Origin: Myxococcales bacterium
GTDB taxonomy: Bacteria; Myxococcota_A; Polyangia; Polyangiales; Houyiibacteriaceae
Assembly: GCA_009992505.1 (NCBI GenBank)
Contig: JAACVI010000113.1
Coordinates: forward strand, 1-33,727
Reading direction: 5' to 3'
Length of the DNA stretch: 33,727 bases
The notes below the pieces were generated by a model. The model saw only the letters and a program-made list of their open reading frames with translations, did no database searches and was not told where the DNA came from. Below are positions 8,860 through 19,160 of this stretch, piece after piece. Position 1 is the stretch's first letter. Every line of letters starts with the position of its first letter. Position numbers and translations under genes: made by a program.

Positions 8860-10647
8860 CTAGGGCGCGGCATTCGCGGGTGTGCTGGCCGGAGGGGCCG
8901 CCCGCGTGATCCAGACCGCGGTGCCCGGCTCGCCCACGCGGGCGAACACGCCGTGCCAGGAGTCGGGCAGCGTCGGTAGGCTCCACTGGAAGAGATAGCG
9001 TGCGTCCGCAGGGGCCAGGTTCACACAGCCATGGCTCTTCACGTGGCCAAACGCGGAGTGCCAGAAGGCGGCGTGCAGGGCGAAGTTGCCCTCGAAGTAC
9101 ATCGTCCAGGGCACGTCCTCGATCAGGTAGGACTCCTCGCCTCGACCGAGGTCGTCCATGGTCGTCGACAGATGCTTGGACTGGATGTGGAACAGGCCGG
9201 TCGGCGTGTCGTGGCCCTCGCGACCGCTCGAGACCACCGTGGCGAAGTTCGGGTCGTCGCCCACGTAGGCGACCAGAGTCTGGGTATCGAGATCCACGTG
9301 GATCCAGCGCTCCTGCGGGCCGACGCCGGCGGGTCGTGCATGCACGCGAGCGATGCGCAGCGACGAGGAGCGCACCAGAAACCCGTCCGAGGACACGGCG
9401 TAGGGGTGGTCGCCGCGCCGGATCTCTTCCGCGACAGGGAAGGGCGTCAGGCGCGCGACGATGCCGTCGTCGGAGAGCCGACCGCTGCTGGGGTCGCGCA
9501 GCAATCGATGCGTGCCGTCGCGGTAGACGAAGGCCACGGGGAGCTGCCACGCGCCACCCAGAACGACGCCACGATGGTCGGGCGGATCGTTGGGCGTCAC
9601 GGCGTCCGCGCTCACGTAGCCCCCGCGGATCGTGCGCAGGAAGCGGCGATTCCCATCGCGCTCCTCGTGATCCACGCTGACGTAGAAGCCTCGACGCAGG
9701 ACGCGCCTCAGGATGCTGGGCATGGCCGGGACCCCGCCGTCCGTTGCGACTCCGGCGTCGGGCGCGCGCCTGATGGGGGCCGCGGTCACCGTCGCCACGG
9801 TTCCCTCTTCGGCCACCAGACGGTCAGCGTCGTCGCTGTCGTCGTCCGTGCCCGGAGGCGGAGGTGCCTCGACCCCGTCATCGCCAGCCGCGTCGTCGGG
9901 CTGGGACTCGGGCGTCGGGGCCGCCGGGGCCGCCGTCGCTGCGTTCGCGGCGCGCGCCAGGCTGCGCGCGATGGCCGCGCGTGCTTCGGCCTCTTCCGCG
10001 ACCGTGGGCAGGCGCCAGAACTCGGGTTCGTGGTCGTGGGCGACCCAGACGTAGGCGTAGGGCAGGGCGTCGTCGATGGCGGGCGGCACCGGCGAGGGCT
10101 CGAAGCTCTGCGGGTCCGCACCTATCTTCGTGCCTTCCCCGCGGCAGACGAAGCCTCCACCCGGCACCGGGAAGAATCCGCGAGCGCAGCCCACGCCTGC
10201 GGCGCGTTGTCCGGCACGGAAACGGGCGCCACGACGCATGTAGCCGATGACGGTCGCGTTCGCGTTGGGCTCGGCGTAGACGCGGGTCAGGAAATGGAAC
10301 GCGACGCCACCCATCGGCCAGCGCGTCTCGAAGGCGATGCGGTCAGCCTCGACGCGAGCGCGCTCTGCACGCTCGGCGCGCTCGCCCGCCGCGGCTTCGG
10401 CCTGCGGTCGCGCAGCTTCGAGGGCTCTCGCCCGTGCCCGCTGCTCACGTTCGGCGAGGCGGGCCTCCACGGCGCGGGCTCGGGCCGCGGCCCGGCGCTG
10501 GACTTGTAGCTCCGCCGCCGTGGGCGCACCTGCGTCGAGCGTGCCCGTGCCCGTGTCGGCGTCGGGGGCGCCGAGGCCACCCGTACAGGCCTGAGTCAGC
10601 GCCAGGGAGAGGACGAGGAAGAGGACGGACGCGCGCGCCGTGGACAT
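8860..10647 (-). CDS. lipoprotein L,D-transpeptidase (YkuD domain)
   Basis: Predicted to make or remodel meso-DAP cross-links, or attach proteins to peptidoglycan, using a catalytic cysteine; 595 aa. The N-terminus is a lipoprotein-type signal ending ALTQAC (C21), a slightly unusual lipobox. It is followed by an Ala/Arg/Glu-rich predicted coiled coil (about 45-105), an SH3-like stretch (VYAEPNANATVIGY), a low-complexity Ala/Pro/Asp-rich linker, and the YkuD domain. The active-site motif is SHGCVN with C541, and an upstream His lies in the LHAAF segment. The ATG at 10647 was chosen over a longer frame because it gives the signal sequence. The next gene on the strand starts 24 bp downstream. 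It sits next to the esterase/extensin fusion, suggesting a shared cell-wall role (inference). Confidence 0.88.
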   Translation of the reverse strand: MSTARASVLFLVLSLALTQACTGGLGAPDADTGTGTLDAGAPTAAELQVQRRAAARARAVEARLAEREQRARARALEAARPQAEAAAGERAERAERARVEADRIAFETRWPMGGVAFHFLTRVYAEPNANATVIGYMRRGARFRAGQRAAGVGCARGFFPVPGGGFVCRGEGTKIGADPQSFEPSPVPPAIDDALPYAYVWVAHDHEPEFWRLPTVAEEAEARAAIARSLARAANAATAAPAAPTPESQPDDAAGDDGVEAPPPPGTDDDSDDADRLVAEEGTVATVTAAPIRRAPDAGVATDGGVPAMPSILRRVLRRGFYVSVDHEERDGNRRFLRTIRGGYVSADAVTPNDPPDHRGVVLGGAWQLPVAFVYRDGTHRLLRDPSSGRLSDDGIVARLTPFPVAEEIRRGDHPYAVSSDGFLVRSSSLRIARVHARPAGVGPQERWIHVDLDTQTLVAYVGDDPNFATVVSSGREGHDTPTGLFHIQSKHLSTTMDDLGRGEESYLIEDVPWTMYFEGNFALHAAFWHSAFGHVKSHGCVNLAPADARYLFQWSLPTLPDSWHGVFARVGEPGTAVWITRAAPPASTPANAAP

Positions 10648-10799
10648 GTTTGAAGTGCTCTCACGGCGCCTCGGATGCGTAAAGAATTCGGCAGTACGTC
10701 GGGGTCGCATGACGGGAACAACCGCCGGCTCCGGCGCGCCGATTCCCGACCACGATCGACGCGCGCGTGTTCGAGCCGCGAGGCCGCGCGTCGGATGCG

Positions 10800-13502
10800 T
10801 CAGCGCAGGAAGAGCCGCGGGTCGTCGGGGCGGGCGTCGAGGTGAAGGTGGTCCCGATGGCCTTCGTTGTAGTTCGGCGTGAGCACGGACGAGAAGAGAT
10901 CGCTGCGGGAGATGGCGCAGGCGATGGCTCGCAGGCGTCGGGCCTTGGCGCCCGAAGGAGCCGGTCCCGTGCACGTGCCCTGGTCGGGCGTGGCCGCGTA
11001 GTCGTCGAGCACCGAGAGCCAGCCCGTGCTCGTCCAGAAGCGCGCGAGGTCGAGGCCGAGTCCCATGGTGTGGAAGCTCGTGCGCGGGTGATCGCGATAG
11101 GCCGAGAGGATGTCCACGCCCAGCACGCCCCGCTCTTTCAAGACACGCATCAGGGCGGGCAAGCGCGCCGCGAGCTCGCAGGAGATGACGAGCGGTCGCT
11201 CCGGATGCATCGAGCGCAGCCAGACGCCCTCGATCGGTCCCAGCAGCTCCACGGGCGTGGGCACGAGCGCGCTCTGCGGCGGGCTGGGTCGCATCAGAAC
11301 GCCCTGTTGGCGCAGGTCCTCGAGGCAGGCCTCGCTCGGGCGGATCGGGAAGCTCGCCTGTCGTCGCACGCGCCAGACCGCGCCCGGGACGAGCGCGCGG
11401 AAGTTCTCGAAGTGGGGGATCAGCTGCCAGATGGCGCGCGCCGCGTCGCCCGCCTGATCACCGGCTGGGGCAAGGAACTCACGTGGCGCGTGCGGGACGG
11501 GCGGCGCCTCGGGGATCGGCAAGCTCGAGGCGAGGGGGCTGCCGTCGTCGGGGCCCGCGCCCTCGCTCGGCGTCCGCGTGCCGGGGAGGCGCCAGAGGTC
11601 GTCGAAGTAGCCCACGTCCAGAGGACGATTCGGGCCGAAGACGCGTCGCTGAGCACCGCGCAGCGTGCGCGCGTCGAAGACCACCCAATCGCCGCCGAAC
11701 TCGGCCAGCTTGTTGGCGGCGCCAACCTGCTCGGGCGTGACCGCCGCCTGCACCACCACGTAGCGTCCTGGCGCGAGCGGGTTGGGGTAGATGAAGCGCA
11801 CGCCCACGTCGTCGCCGTCGAAGCGCCGGTCGCCGATGCTCACGCCGTGCGCGTCCACGTGGATCGGCAAGGCGCCGTCCATGCGCGTCAGGAGCGTGTT
11901 GTCCCCCGGTGAGCCGTACAGCACGATCGTGGCCGAGCGCATCATCTCGGGTGTCACCTCGCTGTCGGCGACGACCTGCTGCTTCAGATCCCAGGCCCAC
12001 AGAGGCCAACCGCGGGCGCCACGCTGCGCCGCGTCGCGCAGTGCATCCGTGTGCTCGGCGTTGGCCGTGCCGTAGACGTGGATCATGGCGTCGAAGTAGG
12101 CGTCCGTGATCGGGCCCGAGAGCTCCGGGCGCTTCTCCCTCGCGCGCGCGTCGGGGAATCCGCGCTGCCACTCGTCTCCACGTCTCACCAGATGCAGCGC
12201 CTGACCCAGTGCAGCGCGCGGGCCCGCGTAGACCTCCTGCCCGTCCGCGACGACGCGCACGGGGTCGCCCTCGAGAGGACAGCGGCTCAGGTCCACACGC
12301 AGCGCGCCGGCGCCGTGCGTCTCGAGCGAGAGCTGCGCGCCCTCCACGTGCCCATGCACGTTCGCCAGATCCGGATAGCTCTGGATGTGCGTCAGCCGAA
12401 GCCAATGTTGCTCGGCGGCGCGGTAGTCCCCCGACACCAGCAAGACGTCGTGGGGTCGCGGGTCGCGTCGCTCCTCGGCGAGCTGCGCGTAGATGCGACC
12501 GTGGCGATGCACGTAGTAGAGGATGTCGTGACCGGTGTCGTACCAGGTCGCGTGGTTGTCCATGCCCAGCTCGTCGAGGTGAGCCTCGAAGGCGCGCACG
12601 TAGTCCGGGCGCATGGGGCCGCCGTCGCGCAGGCCGTGGTAGTAGCGAAAGTGGGTGTTGGTCAGGTTCTTCGCCAGGTCCATGGCCGACCAGGGGCGCA
12701 CGGAGCGCTCGACCTCGGGCCGCGTGCGCCCGAGGTATTGCAGCCAGCTCGGCGCGCCCGACATGGCCTGCACCACGCTGAAACGTGAGGCGTGACGCGC
12801 GCCCACGGCGTAGGCGCCGACGCCGCCGTTAGACAGCCCACCCAGCACCACGCGGTCCTCGTCCACGTGGTAGTGGCGCTCCACGTCCGCCAGCACGTCG
12901 AGCAGATCCTGCTCGCCCATCCAGCGCCACATCACCTGCCCAAAGCCCGTGGGCGCGACCACGATCCACGCGGGCGACCACTGCGGCGTGTACACGTCGT
13001 ACAGGTGCTCGGGGTAGGTCAGCCAGTCCATGTTGTTCCCGAGCACGACACCCAGGAAGAGGTTGCCGTTGGACGAGCCGCCGTGGAGCGCGATGTACAC
13101 GGGGTAGGCGCGTGAGGGGTCGTAGTCCGGCGGCACGTACACGCCGTAGTTCTGCAGCGCGGGGCTGATGCGCGACTGGTAAGCGCGCACCGTGATCTCG
13201 CCCTTGGCCTCGGCGAAGGGATCGGCGCCCGCCTCGGCGCGCGTGAGGTAGTGGTCGGCGCGGGCTCGCCAGGCGTCGGACTCGGGCTCGTGCTCGTCGC
13301 GCATGCGCGAGGCCTGCTCCAGCTCGTAGCGGATCGAGGTCAACGCACCCTCGGGCACGGCGGCGGGGTGGTGCGCCTCCAGAGCTGCGAGGCGCTGCAT
13401 CAGGGCGTCGGTCCCCTGCGCGCGCGCCGGCCTGGCCGAGGCGGCGGTCAGGATCGCGAGGGTGAGAATCAGGAGCGGTCGGCGGGTGCCCATCGGGCGC
13501 AT
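10800..13502 (-). CDS. secreted esterase fused to extensin-like C-terminal (M15-like) domain
   Basis: 900-aa exported protein with two catalytic-type domains. After a signal peptide ending near ARAQG comes an alpha/beta-hydrolase domain (about 110-350) of the feruloyl esterase/PHB-depolymerase type: oxyanion HGG at 140-142, nucleophile elbow GLSNG with S224, and a candidate catalytic His in DTGHDI. A middle region (about 370-700) has no family I recognise. The C-terminus (about 730-900) matches the extensin-like C-terminal family, with SFHTMGLGLD and HRDHLHLD (H885-x-H887), a zinc site resembling M15/VanY peptidases. The ATG at 13502 is the longest start; the ATG at 13493 has AGGA eight bases upstream and may be the real one. 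The L,D-transpeptidase gene follows after 152 bp. The role is inferred to be envelope polysaccharide or peptidoglycan processing. Confidence 0.78.
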   Translation of the reverse strand: MRPMGTRRPLLILTLAILTAASARPARAQGTDALMQRLAALEAHHPAAVPEGALTSIRYELEQASRMRDEHEPESDAWRARADHYLTRAEAGADPFAEAKGEITVRAYQSRISPALQNYGVYVPPDYDPSRAYPVYIALHGGSSNGNLFLGVVLGNNMDWLTYPEHLYDVYTPQWSPAWIVVAPTGFGQVMWRWMGEQDLLDVLADVERHYHVDEDRVVLGGLSNGGVGAYAVGARHASRFSVVQAMSGAPSWLQYLGRTRPEVERSVRPWSAMDLAKNLTNTHFRYYHGLRDGGPMRPDYVRAFEAHLDELGMDNHATWYDTGHDILYYVHRHGRIYAQLAEERRDPRPHDVLLVSGDYRAAEQHWLRLTHIQSYPDLANVHGHVEGAQLSLETHGAGALRVDLSRCPLEGDPVRVVADGQEVYAGPRAALGQALHLVRRGDEWQRGFPDARAREKRPELSGPITDAYFDAMIHVYGTANAEHTDALRDAAQRGARGWPLWAWDLKQQVVADSEVTPEMMRSATIVLYGSPGDNTLLTRMDGALPIHVDAHGVSIGDRRFDGDDVGVRFIYPNPLAPGRYVVVQAAVTPEQVGAANKLAEFGGDWVVFDARTLRGAQRRVFGPNRPLDVGYFDDLWRLPGTRTPSEGAGPDDGSPLASSLPIPEAPPVPHAPREFLAPAGDQAGDAARAIWQLIPHFENFRALVPGAVWRVRRQASFPIRPSEACLEDLRQQGVLMRPSPPQSALVPTPVELLGPIEGVWLRSMHPERPLVISCELAARLPALMRVLKERGVLGVDILSAYRDHPRTSFHTMGLGLDLARFWTSTGWLSVLDDYAATPDQGTCTGPAPSGAKARRLRAIACAISRSDLFSSVLTPNYNEGHRDHLHLDARPDDPRLFLR

Positions 13503-13573
13503 CCTAGGTCAGCGCGGGCCCTGGTCAATTTGCGGGGGAGTTCTGGCCGCTTCCGGAGGCGTGAGCGGGCTCC

Positions 13574-13602
13574 TTTACCGTCGCGAAAGCGCGCGGTAGA
13601 GC
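13574..13602 (+). promoter_or_regulatory. candidate sigma70-type promoter for fumC
   Basis: TTTACC (13574-13579), a 17-base spacer, then TAGAGC (13597-13602). The match is moderate (four and three of six bases). Transcription would start about 10 bases before the GGAGG ribosome binding site, so the leader would be very short. Tentative. Confidence 0.35.
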
Positions 13603-13620
13603 GCGGCATCGGAGGAAATC

Positions 13621-15015
<1,395 letters not shown>

Positions 15016-15167
15016 GATCGACGGGAGCGCTCTGCGGCGGGTCGCCTTCGAGCGCATGCGAGGGCGGACTCTACGACCTGCACCCGTCGGGCTGTGCGTC
15101 CCGCTGACGCTCCAGGCGTCGTCTCTGGAGTCGCGAGCGGCGAAGGAACGGCCTAAGCTCGGTCCCC

Positions 15168-15470
15168 ATGCGTGCACGAGTCGTGTTGCCGGCCGTCGTG
15201 ATCGCCCTGCTGGCCGGGGCGGCGCTCCACCATGTCCTCGCCGGGGACGACTCTTCCGGGGAGGAGCTCGACGCGGGCCTCGGGCAGGGCACGGCGCTTC
15301 CGGACGCGCTCTCCACCTGCTTCGCGCAGGGGCTCTCGGGCATGACCACGGGCAGCTCGCCGGGGGAAGACGGCGTGCGTGTGTCCATGCAGATGCCCGC
15401 ACGTCGCGGACGTGATCAAGCCGGGCGTACATCGCGACCTCCCGATAGGGCGCCAGGAGAACAGCCATGA
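15168..15470 (+). CDS. possible small exported protein
   Basis: 100-aa frame beginning with a convincing signal or anchor segment (MRARVVLPAVVIALLAGAAL), then an acidic, Gly/Ser-rich body. The last ~25 residues are Arg/Pro-rich and not protein-like, so the true 3' end may be frameshifted or the frame may be spurious. Its stop overlaps the ATG of the FAD oxidoreductase (ATGA, 15467-15470), which favours a real coupled gene. No good Shine-Dalgarno is seen. I recognise no family. The 150 bases before it (15016-15167) contain no gene that I can support. Confidence 0.38.
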   Translation: MRARVVLPAVVIALLAGAALHHVLAGDDSSGEELDAGLGQGTALPDALSTCFAQGLSGMTTGSSPGEDGVRVSMQMPARRGRDQAGRTSRPPDRAPGEQP

Positions 15471-16771
15471 GCCAGAGTGTTCCGACCTCCTTGCCCGCCT
15501 CGGTCGATCTCGTCGTGGTCGGCGCGGGGACCGCGGGTGCGGCGCTTGCGGGAGCCGCTGCGGCGCGAGGCCTGAGCGTGCTCTGCCTCGAGCGGGGAGA
15601 CCTCGGCGCGGCGGGGGCGCGCTGGGTGAACGGCGTGTCGGACGAGGCCTTCATCGAGGCAGGCGTCCCGTTGCCGACGGGCGAGGAGCTGCTCAGCGAG
15701 GGCGGGAACTTCCACCTCCTGGCCGGTTGGGGACCGGAGCGCATCGTGATCGATCGACGTGGCCTGTACGAGGTGGACATGCGGCTGCTGGTCGCACGTC
15801 TGCAGGCGCGTGCGCTCGAGGCGGGCGCGCGGCTCGAAGGAGGCGTGCGCGTGGACGGCATCGAGGGCCGGCGTGTGTCGACCTCCGCCGGGCCGGTCGA
15901 GGCCGAGTTCATCGTCGACGCGTCCGGGCTCTCGGGGGCGCGCCTGCTCGCACAGCCGAAGACGCCGCCCTCCGACATCTGCTCCGCTGCCCAGGGCGTG
16001 TACGCCCTGAAGGACGTCGCCGCAGCGAAGGCGTTCTTGGCCGAACACGAGGTGGGCGAAGACGAGACCCTGTGCTTCGCCGCGGTCGAGGGCGGCTACT
16101 CGATCCTCAACATCTCGCTCCACGGCGACGAACTCAGCATCTTGACCGGCTCCATCCCCGCCGATGGTCACGCCTCGGGCGCGAAGATGATCGAGCGCTT
16201 CCTCGCCGAGCACGAGTGGGTGGGCAGGCGTCGCTTCGGCGGATCACGCGCGATTCCCCTCGGCCGTCCCCACGACCTATTGGCGAAGGGCTCCGTCGCC
16301 GTGCTCGGTGACTCCGCGCGTCAGGTCTTCTCCGCGCACGGTTCGGGCATCGGTCCGGGTCTGGTCGCTGCGCGCATGCTGGCCGAGGCGCTGGCCGAGG
16401 GACGCGGCTGCGAAGGCTACGCGCTCGATTGGATGCGAAGCCATGGCGGTGTCTTCGCGGGCTACGATTCCTTCCGGCGCTTCTCGCAGCGGCTCGGCGT
16501 GCCTGAGCTGCTGTATTTGATGCGCACCGGGTTGATGGATCCAGACAGCGCCGGGGCCGCCTTGGTCCAGCGCTTTCCGCGTCCGAGTCCCGGTCGCGCC
16601 CTCAGCCTCGCGCCCGCCATCGCGGGTTCGAGTCGTCTGCGTCCGCGCTTGATCTCCCTCGGCGCTGGCATCGTCGCGCTCACCGCCTTGTATGCGCGCT
16701 ATCCCGAGGCTGGCTTCAAGCGCGACGCCTGGCTGCGGGCCGTGCAGCGCGTCCATGGAGGCGCGGCGTAG
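15467..16771 (+). CDS. FAD-dependent oxidoreductase (geranylgeranyl-reductase/monooxygenase-like)
   Basis: 434-aa flavoprotein. The N-terminal Rossmann motif GAGTAG is at residues 19-24 with the ribose-binding acid E42 at the end of the second strand. The second FAD motif, VLGDSARQVFSAHGSGIGPGL, places a GD pair and a Gly-rich loop near the middle, as in the p-hydroxybenzoate hydroxylase/geranylgeranyl reductase group. The C-terminus ends in a mildly hydrophobic helix, possibly a membrane contact. The substrate cannot be told from sequence; lipid or isoprenoid reduction or an aromatic hydroxylation are options. It overlaps the small exported frame upstream by 4 bases and the next gene by one base, so the three form a tight unit. 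Confidence 0.8.
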   Translation: MSQSVPTSLPASVDLVVVGAGTAGAALAGAAAARGLSVLCLERGDLGAAGARWVNGVSDEAFIEAGVPLPTGEELLSEGGNFHLLAGWGPERIVIDRRGLYEVDMRLLVARLQARALEAGARLEGGVRVDGIEGRRVSTSAGPVEAEFIVDASGLSGARLLAQPKTPPSDICSAAQGVYALKDVAAAKAFLAEHEVGEDETLCFAAVEGGYSILNISLHGDELSILTGSIPADGHASGAKMIERFLAEHEWVGRRRFGGSRAIPLGRPHDLLAKGSVAVLGDSARQVFSAHGSGIGPGLVAARMLAEALAEGRGCEGYALDWMRSHGGVFAGYDSFRRFSQRLGVPELLYLMRTGLMDPDSAGAALVQRFPRPSPGRALSLAPAIAGSSRLRPRLISLGAGIVALTALYARYPEAGFKRDAWLRAVQRVHGGAA

Positions 16772-17406
16772 TGGCGGAGCTCGCGCCGTTGGTGCCGTCC
16801 GGGGCCCGCTTCGAGTTCGGACAAAGCCCCTTTCACGTCAAGGGCGTGCTCTACCGCAACACCCAGGGCTACTTGCGCGCCGAGGTCGACGGCGGGATGG
16901 ACACACTGCTCGCGGCCATCGAGGAGCCCGCTCTGCGCGAGTTCATCTCCCAGCCCTTTCTACCCTCGTCGAAGTACGACGTGATGCCCGTCCCGGCCCT
17001 GATCGATCGTGAGGCCAAGGCCACGGGACAGAGCCTCGAGGCCTACCTCGAGAGCCGTACCGCCTGGCAGGCGCGGCACGACATCCACGGCATCTATCGC
17101 ATGCTGCTCAAGCTCACGAGCCCCGAGCGAGTCATGTCACGCCTCCCCCGTCTGCTCGTGCAGCTCTTCGATTTTCCCGAGGTGACGTTCGACGCAACCG
17201 GTGAGCGCGCCCGCCTCTTGGAGTTCTCACGCATCCCGCAGCCGCTCGAGGCGTGGTTGCGCGTCGGCTTCCGCGTCTACGCCCAGACGGCTCTCGAGCT
17301 CGCGGGCGCGCGACAGGTGGTCAGCGACTTCGAGCGATCGGAAGACGGCCCCCTCGAGATGGGCCTTCGCCTGCGCACGATGCGCATGCACGTGTCCTGG
17401 AGCTGA
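16771..17406 (+). CDS. DUF2378-like myxobacterial protein (tentative)
   Basis: 211-aa soluble protein. The GTG start at 16771 shares its G with the TAG stop of the FAD oxidoreductase (TAGTG), so it is translationally coupled. Its layout resembles the myxobacterial paralogous family DUF2378/TIGR02265: an N-terminal FGQSPFHVKGVLYRN, a helical middle (LKLTSPERVMSRLP), and a C-terminal G-x-R ... HVSW ending. The similarity is by eye only and distant. No signal peptide, membrane segment or catalytic motif is seen. The role is unknown; coupling to a flavoprotein suggests an accessory partner. Its last 130 bases are overlapped antisense by the open frame of the minus-strand secreted protein. Confidence 0.6.
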   Translation: MAELAPLVPSGARFEFGQSPFHVKGVLYRNTQGYLRAEVDGGMDTLLAAIEEPALREFISQPFLPSSKYDVMPVPALIDREAKATGQSLEAYLESRTAWQARHDIHGIYRMLLKLTSPERVMSRLPRLLVQLFDFPEVTFDATGERARLLEFSRIPQPLEAWLRVGFRVYAQTALELAGARQVVSDFERSEDGPLEMGLRLRTMRMHVSWS

Positions 17407-17909
17407 GCCGGCACGCGCGGTGACACCGCCGACCCGACTCGACGCCGCGCCGTGGCCGTGAATCTCAACCGTCCGCTGCGCTCGGCGCCGCCGTGACCGC
17501 GCGAGTACACGCCGACGCTCAGCGTGCCGTCGTCTGCGGGTCGCACCAGGCAGAACTGCCCATGCTGCGTGCGCGGGCCGCACTGGAGCTGCGCGGACTC
17601 GCTCCGGGCGTGCCACAGCATCGTGCTCGGCCGATGGCCTGGGTCCATCGATCGTCCAAAGCGGTGTCGAAGCACGTTCATGTCGAGCTGCGCGGAGACT
17701 CGAAGGCCCGTGCTGCTCTGCGCCTCGATGCGCCAACGCTCGCCGGGCCAGGGCGTGGAACACCCGACGAGCGCGGCTCGCACGGCCCTCGGGATGCCGC
17801 GAGTCTGAGCGGCACCGAGCCTGGGCAGGGCGCCGCTCGCGACCAGCAAGACCAGACCACGGGCGGCGAGGCCGAGGGAAACTCGACGACGGGGACGAGG
17901 ACGAGGCAT
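17277..17909 (-). CDS. small secreted protein, unknown function
   Basis: 210-aa frame. The N-terminus has a basic n-region (PRPRPRRR), a hydrophobic core and a probable cleavage after LGAAQ, so export is likely. The mature part (about 40-160) has three Cys and alternating segments such as RWRIEAQS and GRLRFTATA that suggest a beta-rich fold. From about residue 168 on it lies antisense to the end of the plus-strand gene and becomes Arg/Ser-rich, so the real stop is probably near 17410 and may be lost to a frameshift. An earlier in-frame ATG exists, but the one at 17909 gives the signal peptide. It is divergent from the GNAT-like gene (105 bp apart). No family recognised. Confidence 0.5.
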   Translation of the reverse strand: MPRPRPRRRVSLGLAARGLVLLVASGALPRLGAAQTRGIPRAVRAALVGCSTPWPGERWRIEAQSSTGLRVSAQLDMNVLRHRFGRSMDPGHRPSTMLWHARSESAQLQCGPRTQHGQFCLVRPADDGTLSVGVYSRGHGGAERSGRLRFTATARRRVGSAVSPRVPAQLQDTCMRIVRRRRPISRGPSSDRSKSLTTCRAPASSRAVWA

Positions 17910-18014
17910 GAAGTTCGCGTGCGTCACCTCGTCGGGACGCACGAGCGCGCCATCGGATCCGAGACTGCCGCTCGCCTTGCTCCGTCTGACGGCCACGGGC
18001 ATGCTCCGCGCCTC

Positions 18015-19160
18015 ATGTCTATCGAGATTCGCGAGCATCGTCCCGGTAGGGATATCAAGGACTTCGTCCGTTTCCATCACACGCTCTACGCGAACGATCC
18101 GGCCTGGGTCGCGCCGCTCGACATGGAGCTCATGGACAGGCTCTCGCCGGGCAAGAACCCCTTCTTCGAGCACGCCGAGGTGGCGCTCTTCAGCGCGTGG
18201 AAGGACGGCCGCATGCTCGGCCGCATCTCCGCGCAGATCGATCACGAGCACCTGAAGCTGCACGACGATGGCGCCGCCTTCTTCGGCTTCTTCGACACCG
18301 TCGACGATCCCGAGGTGGCCAAGGCGCTGCTCGCGCGCGCCGAAGCCTGGGCTACGGAGCGCGGGATGAAAGTGCTGCGTGGACCCTTCTCCCTGAGCAT
18401 CAACGAGGAGTCGGGCACCCTGATCGAGGGCTTCGAGCATCCGCCCGTGGTGATGATGCCGCACGCCTTGCCTTATCAAGCCGGGCTCGCGGAGCAGGCC
18501 GGCTACGACAAGGCCAAGGATCTCTTCTGCTGGCGCTACGACGTGCAGAAGATCCCGCCTCGCGCGACCCGGGCGTGGGAAGCCGTCGACGCTTTGCCCG
18601 AGGTGCGCTTCCGCTCCGTCGACCGCAGCAACATGCTCTCCGAGCTCGAGATCCTGCTCGAGATCTTCAACGACGCCTGGAGCGAGAACTGGGGCTTCGT
18701 GCCCTCGACACCGGCCGAGGTGCGCAAGGCCGCCGCCGACATGAAGCTCCTGATCGATCCCGACCTGGCGTTCTTCGCCGAGATCGACGGGCGGCCCATG
18801 GGCATCTGTGTCTGCCTGCCGAACCTCAACGAGGCGACGCGCGACATCCACGGCAAGCTCTTCCCCTTCGGCTTCGCGAAAATGCTCTGGCGGTTGAAGG
18901 TGAAGGGCCCCAAGAGTGCCCGACTGATGCTGCTCGGATTGCGCAAGGAGTTGAGGGGCGTGAAGCGCTACGGCGCGCTCTCGACGGCGATGTACGTCGA
19001 GCTGACGCGTCGCGGTGTGCCGAAGGGCTACGAGTGGGCCGAGCTGTCCTGGACGCTCGAGGACAATCGACCCATCAACCTCGGCATCCGCGCCATGGGC
19101 GGCGAAATCTACAAGAAGTACCGCATCTTCGAGAAGGCGCTGCCCCAGGTGAACGCCTGA
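18015..19160 (+). CDS. GNAT-superfamily N-acetyltransferase-like protein
   Basis: 381-aa cytosolic protein with no membrane segment. It resembles the large two-lobed GNAT-like family that includes E. coli YghO: an early FVRFHHTLYANDPAWVAPL segment, a middle GPFSLSINEESGTLIEGFE stretch, and a C-terminal acetyltransferase-like end with ELSWTLEDNRPINLGIRAMGG followed by a KKYRIFEK strand. No substrate can be assigned. The ATG at 18015 was chosen because the longer upstream frame is Arg/His-rich and antisense to the secreted-protein gene. Its TGA overlaps the ATG of the next gene by one base (TGATG at 19158-19162), so the two are translated together. Confidence 0.78.
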   Translation: MSIEIREHRPGRDIKDFVRFHHTLYANDPAWVAPLDMELMDRLSPGKNPFFEHAEVALFSAWKDGRMLGRISAQIDHEHLKLHDDGAAFFGFFDTVDDPEVAKALLARAEAWATERGMKVLRGPFSLSINEESGTLIEGFEHPPVVMMPHALPYQAGLAEQAGYDKAKDLFCWRYDVQKIPPRATRAWEAVDALPEVRFRSVDRSNMLSELEILLEIFNDAWSENWGFVPSTPAEVRKAAADMKLLIDPDLAFFAEIDGRPMGICVCLPNLNEATRDIHGKLFPFGFAKMLWRLKVKGPKSARLMLLGLRKELRGVKRYGALSTAMYVELTRRGVPKGYEWAELSWTLEDNRPINLGIRAMGGEIYKKYRIFEKALPQVNA

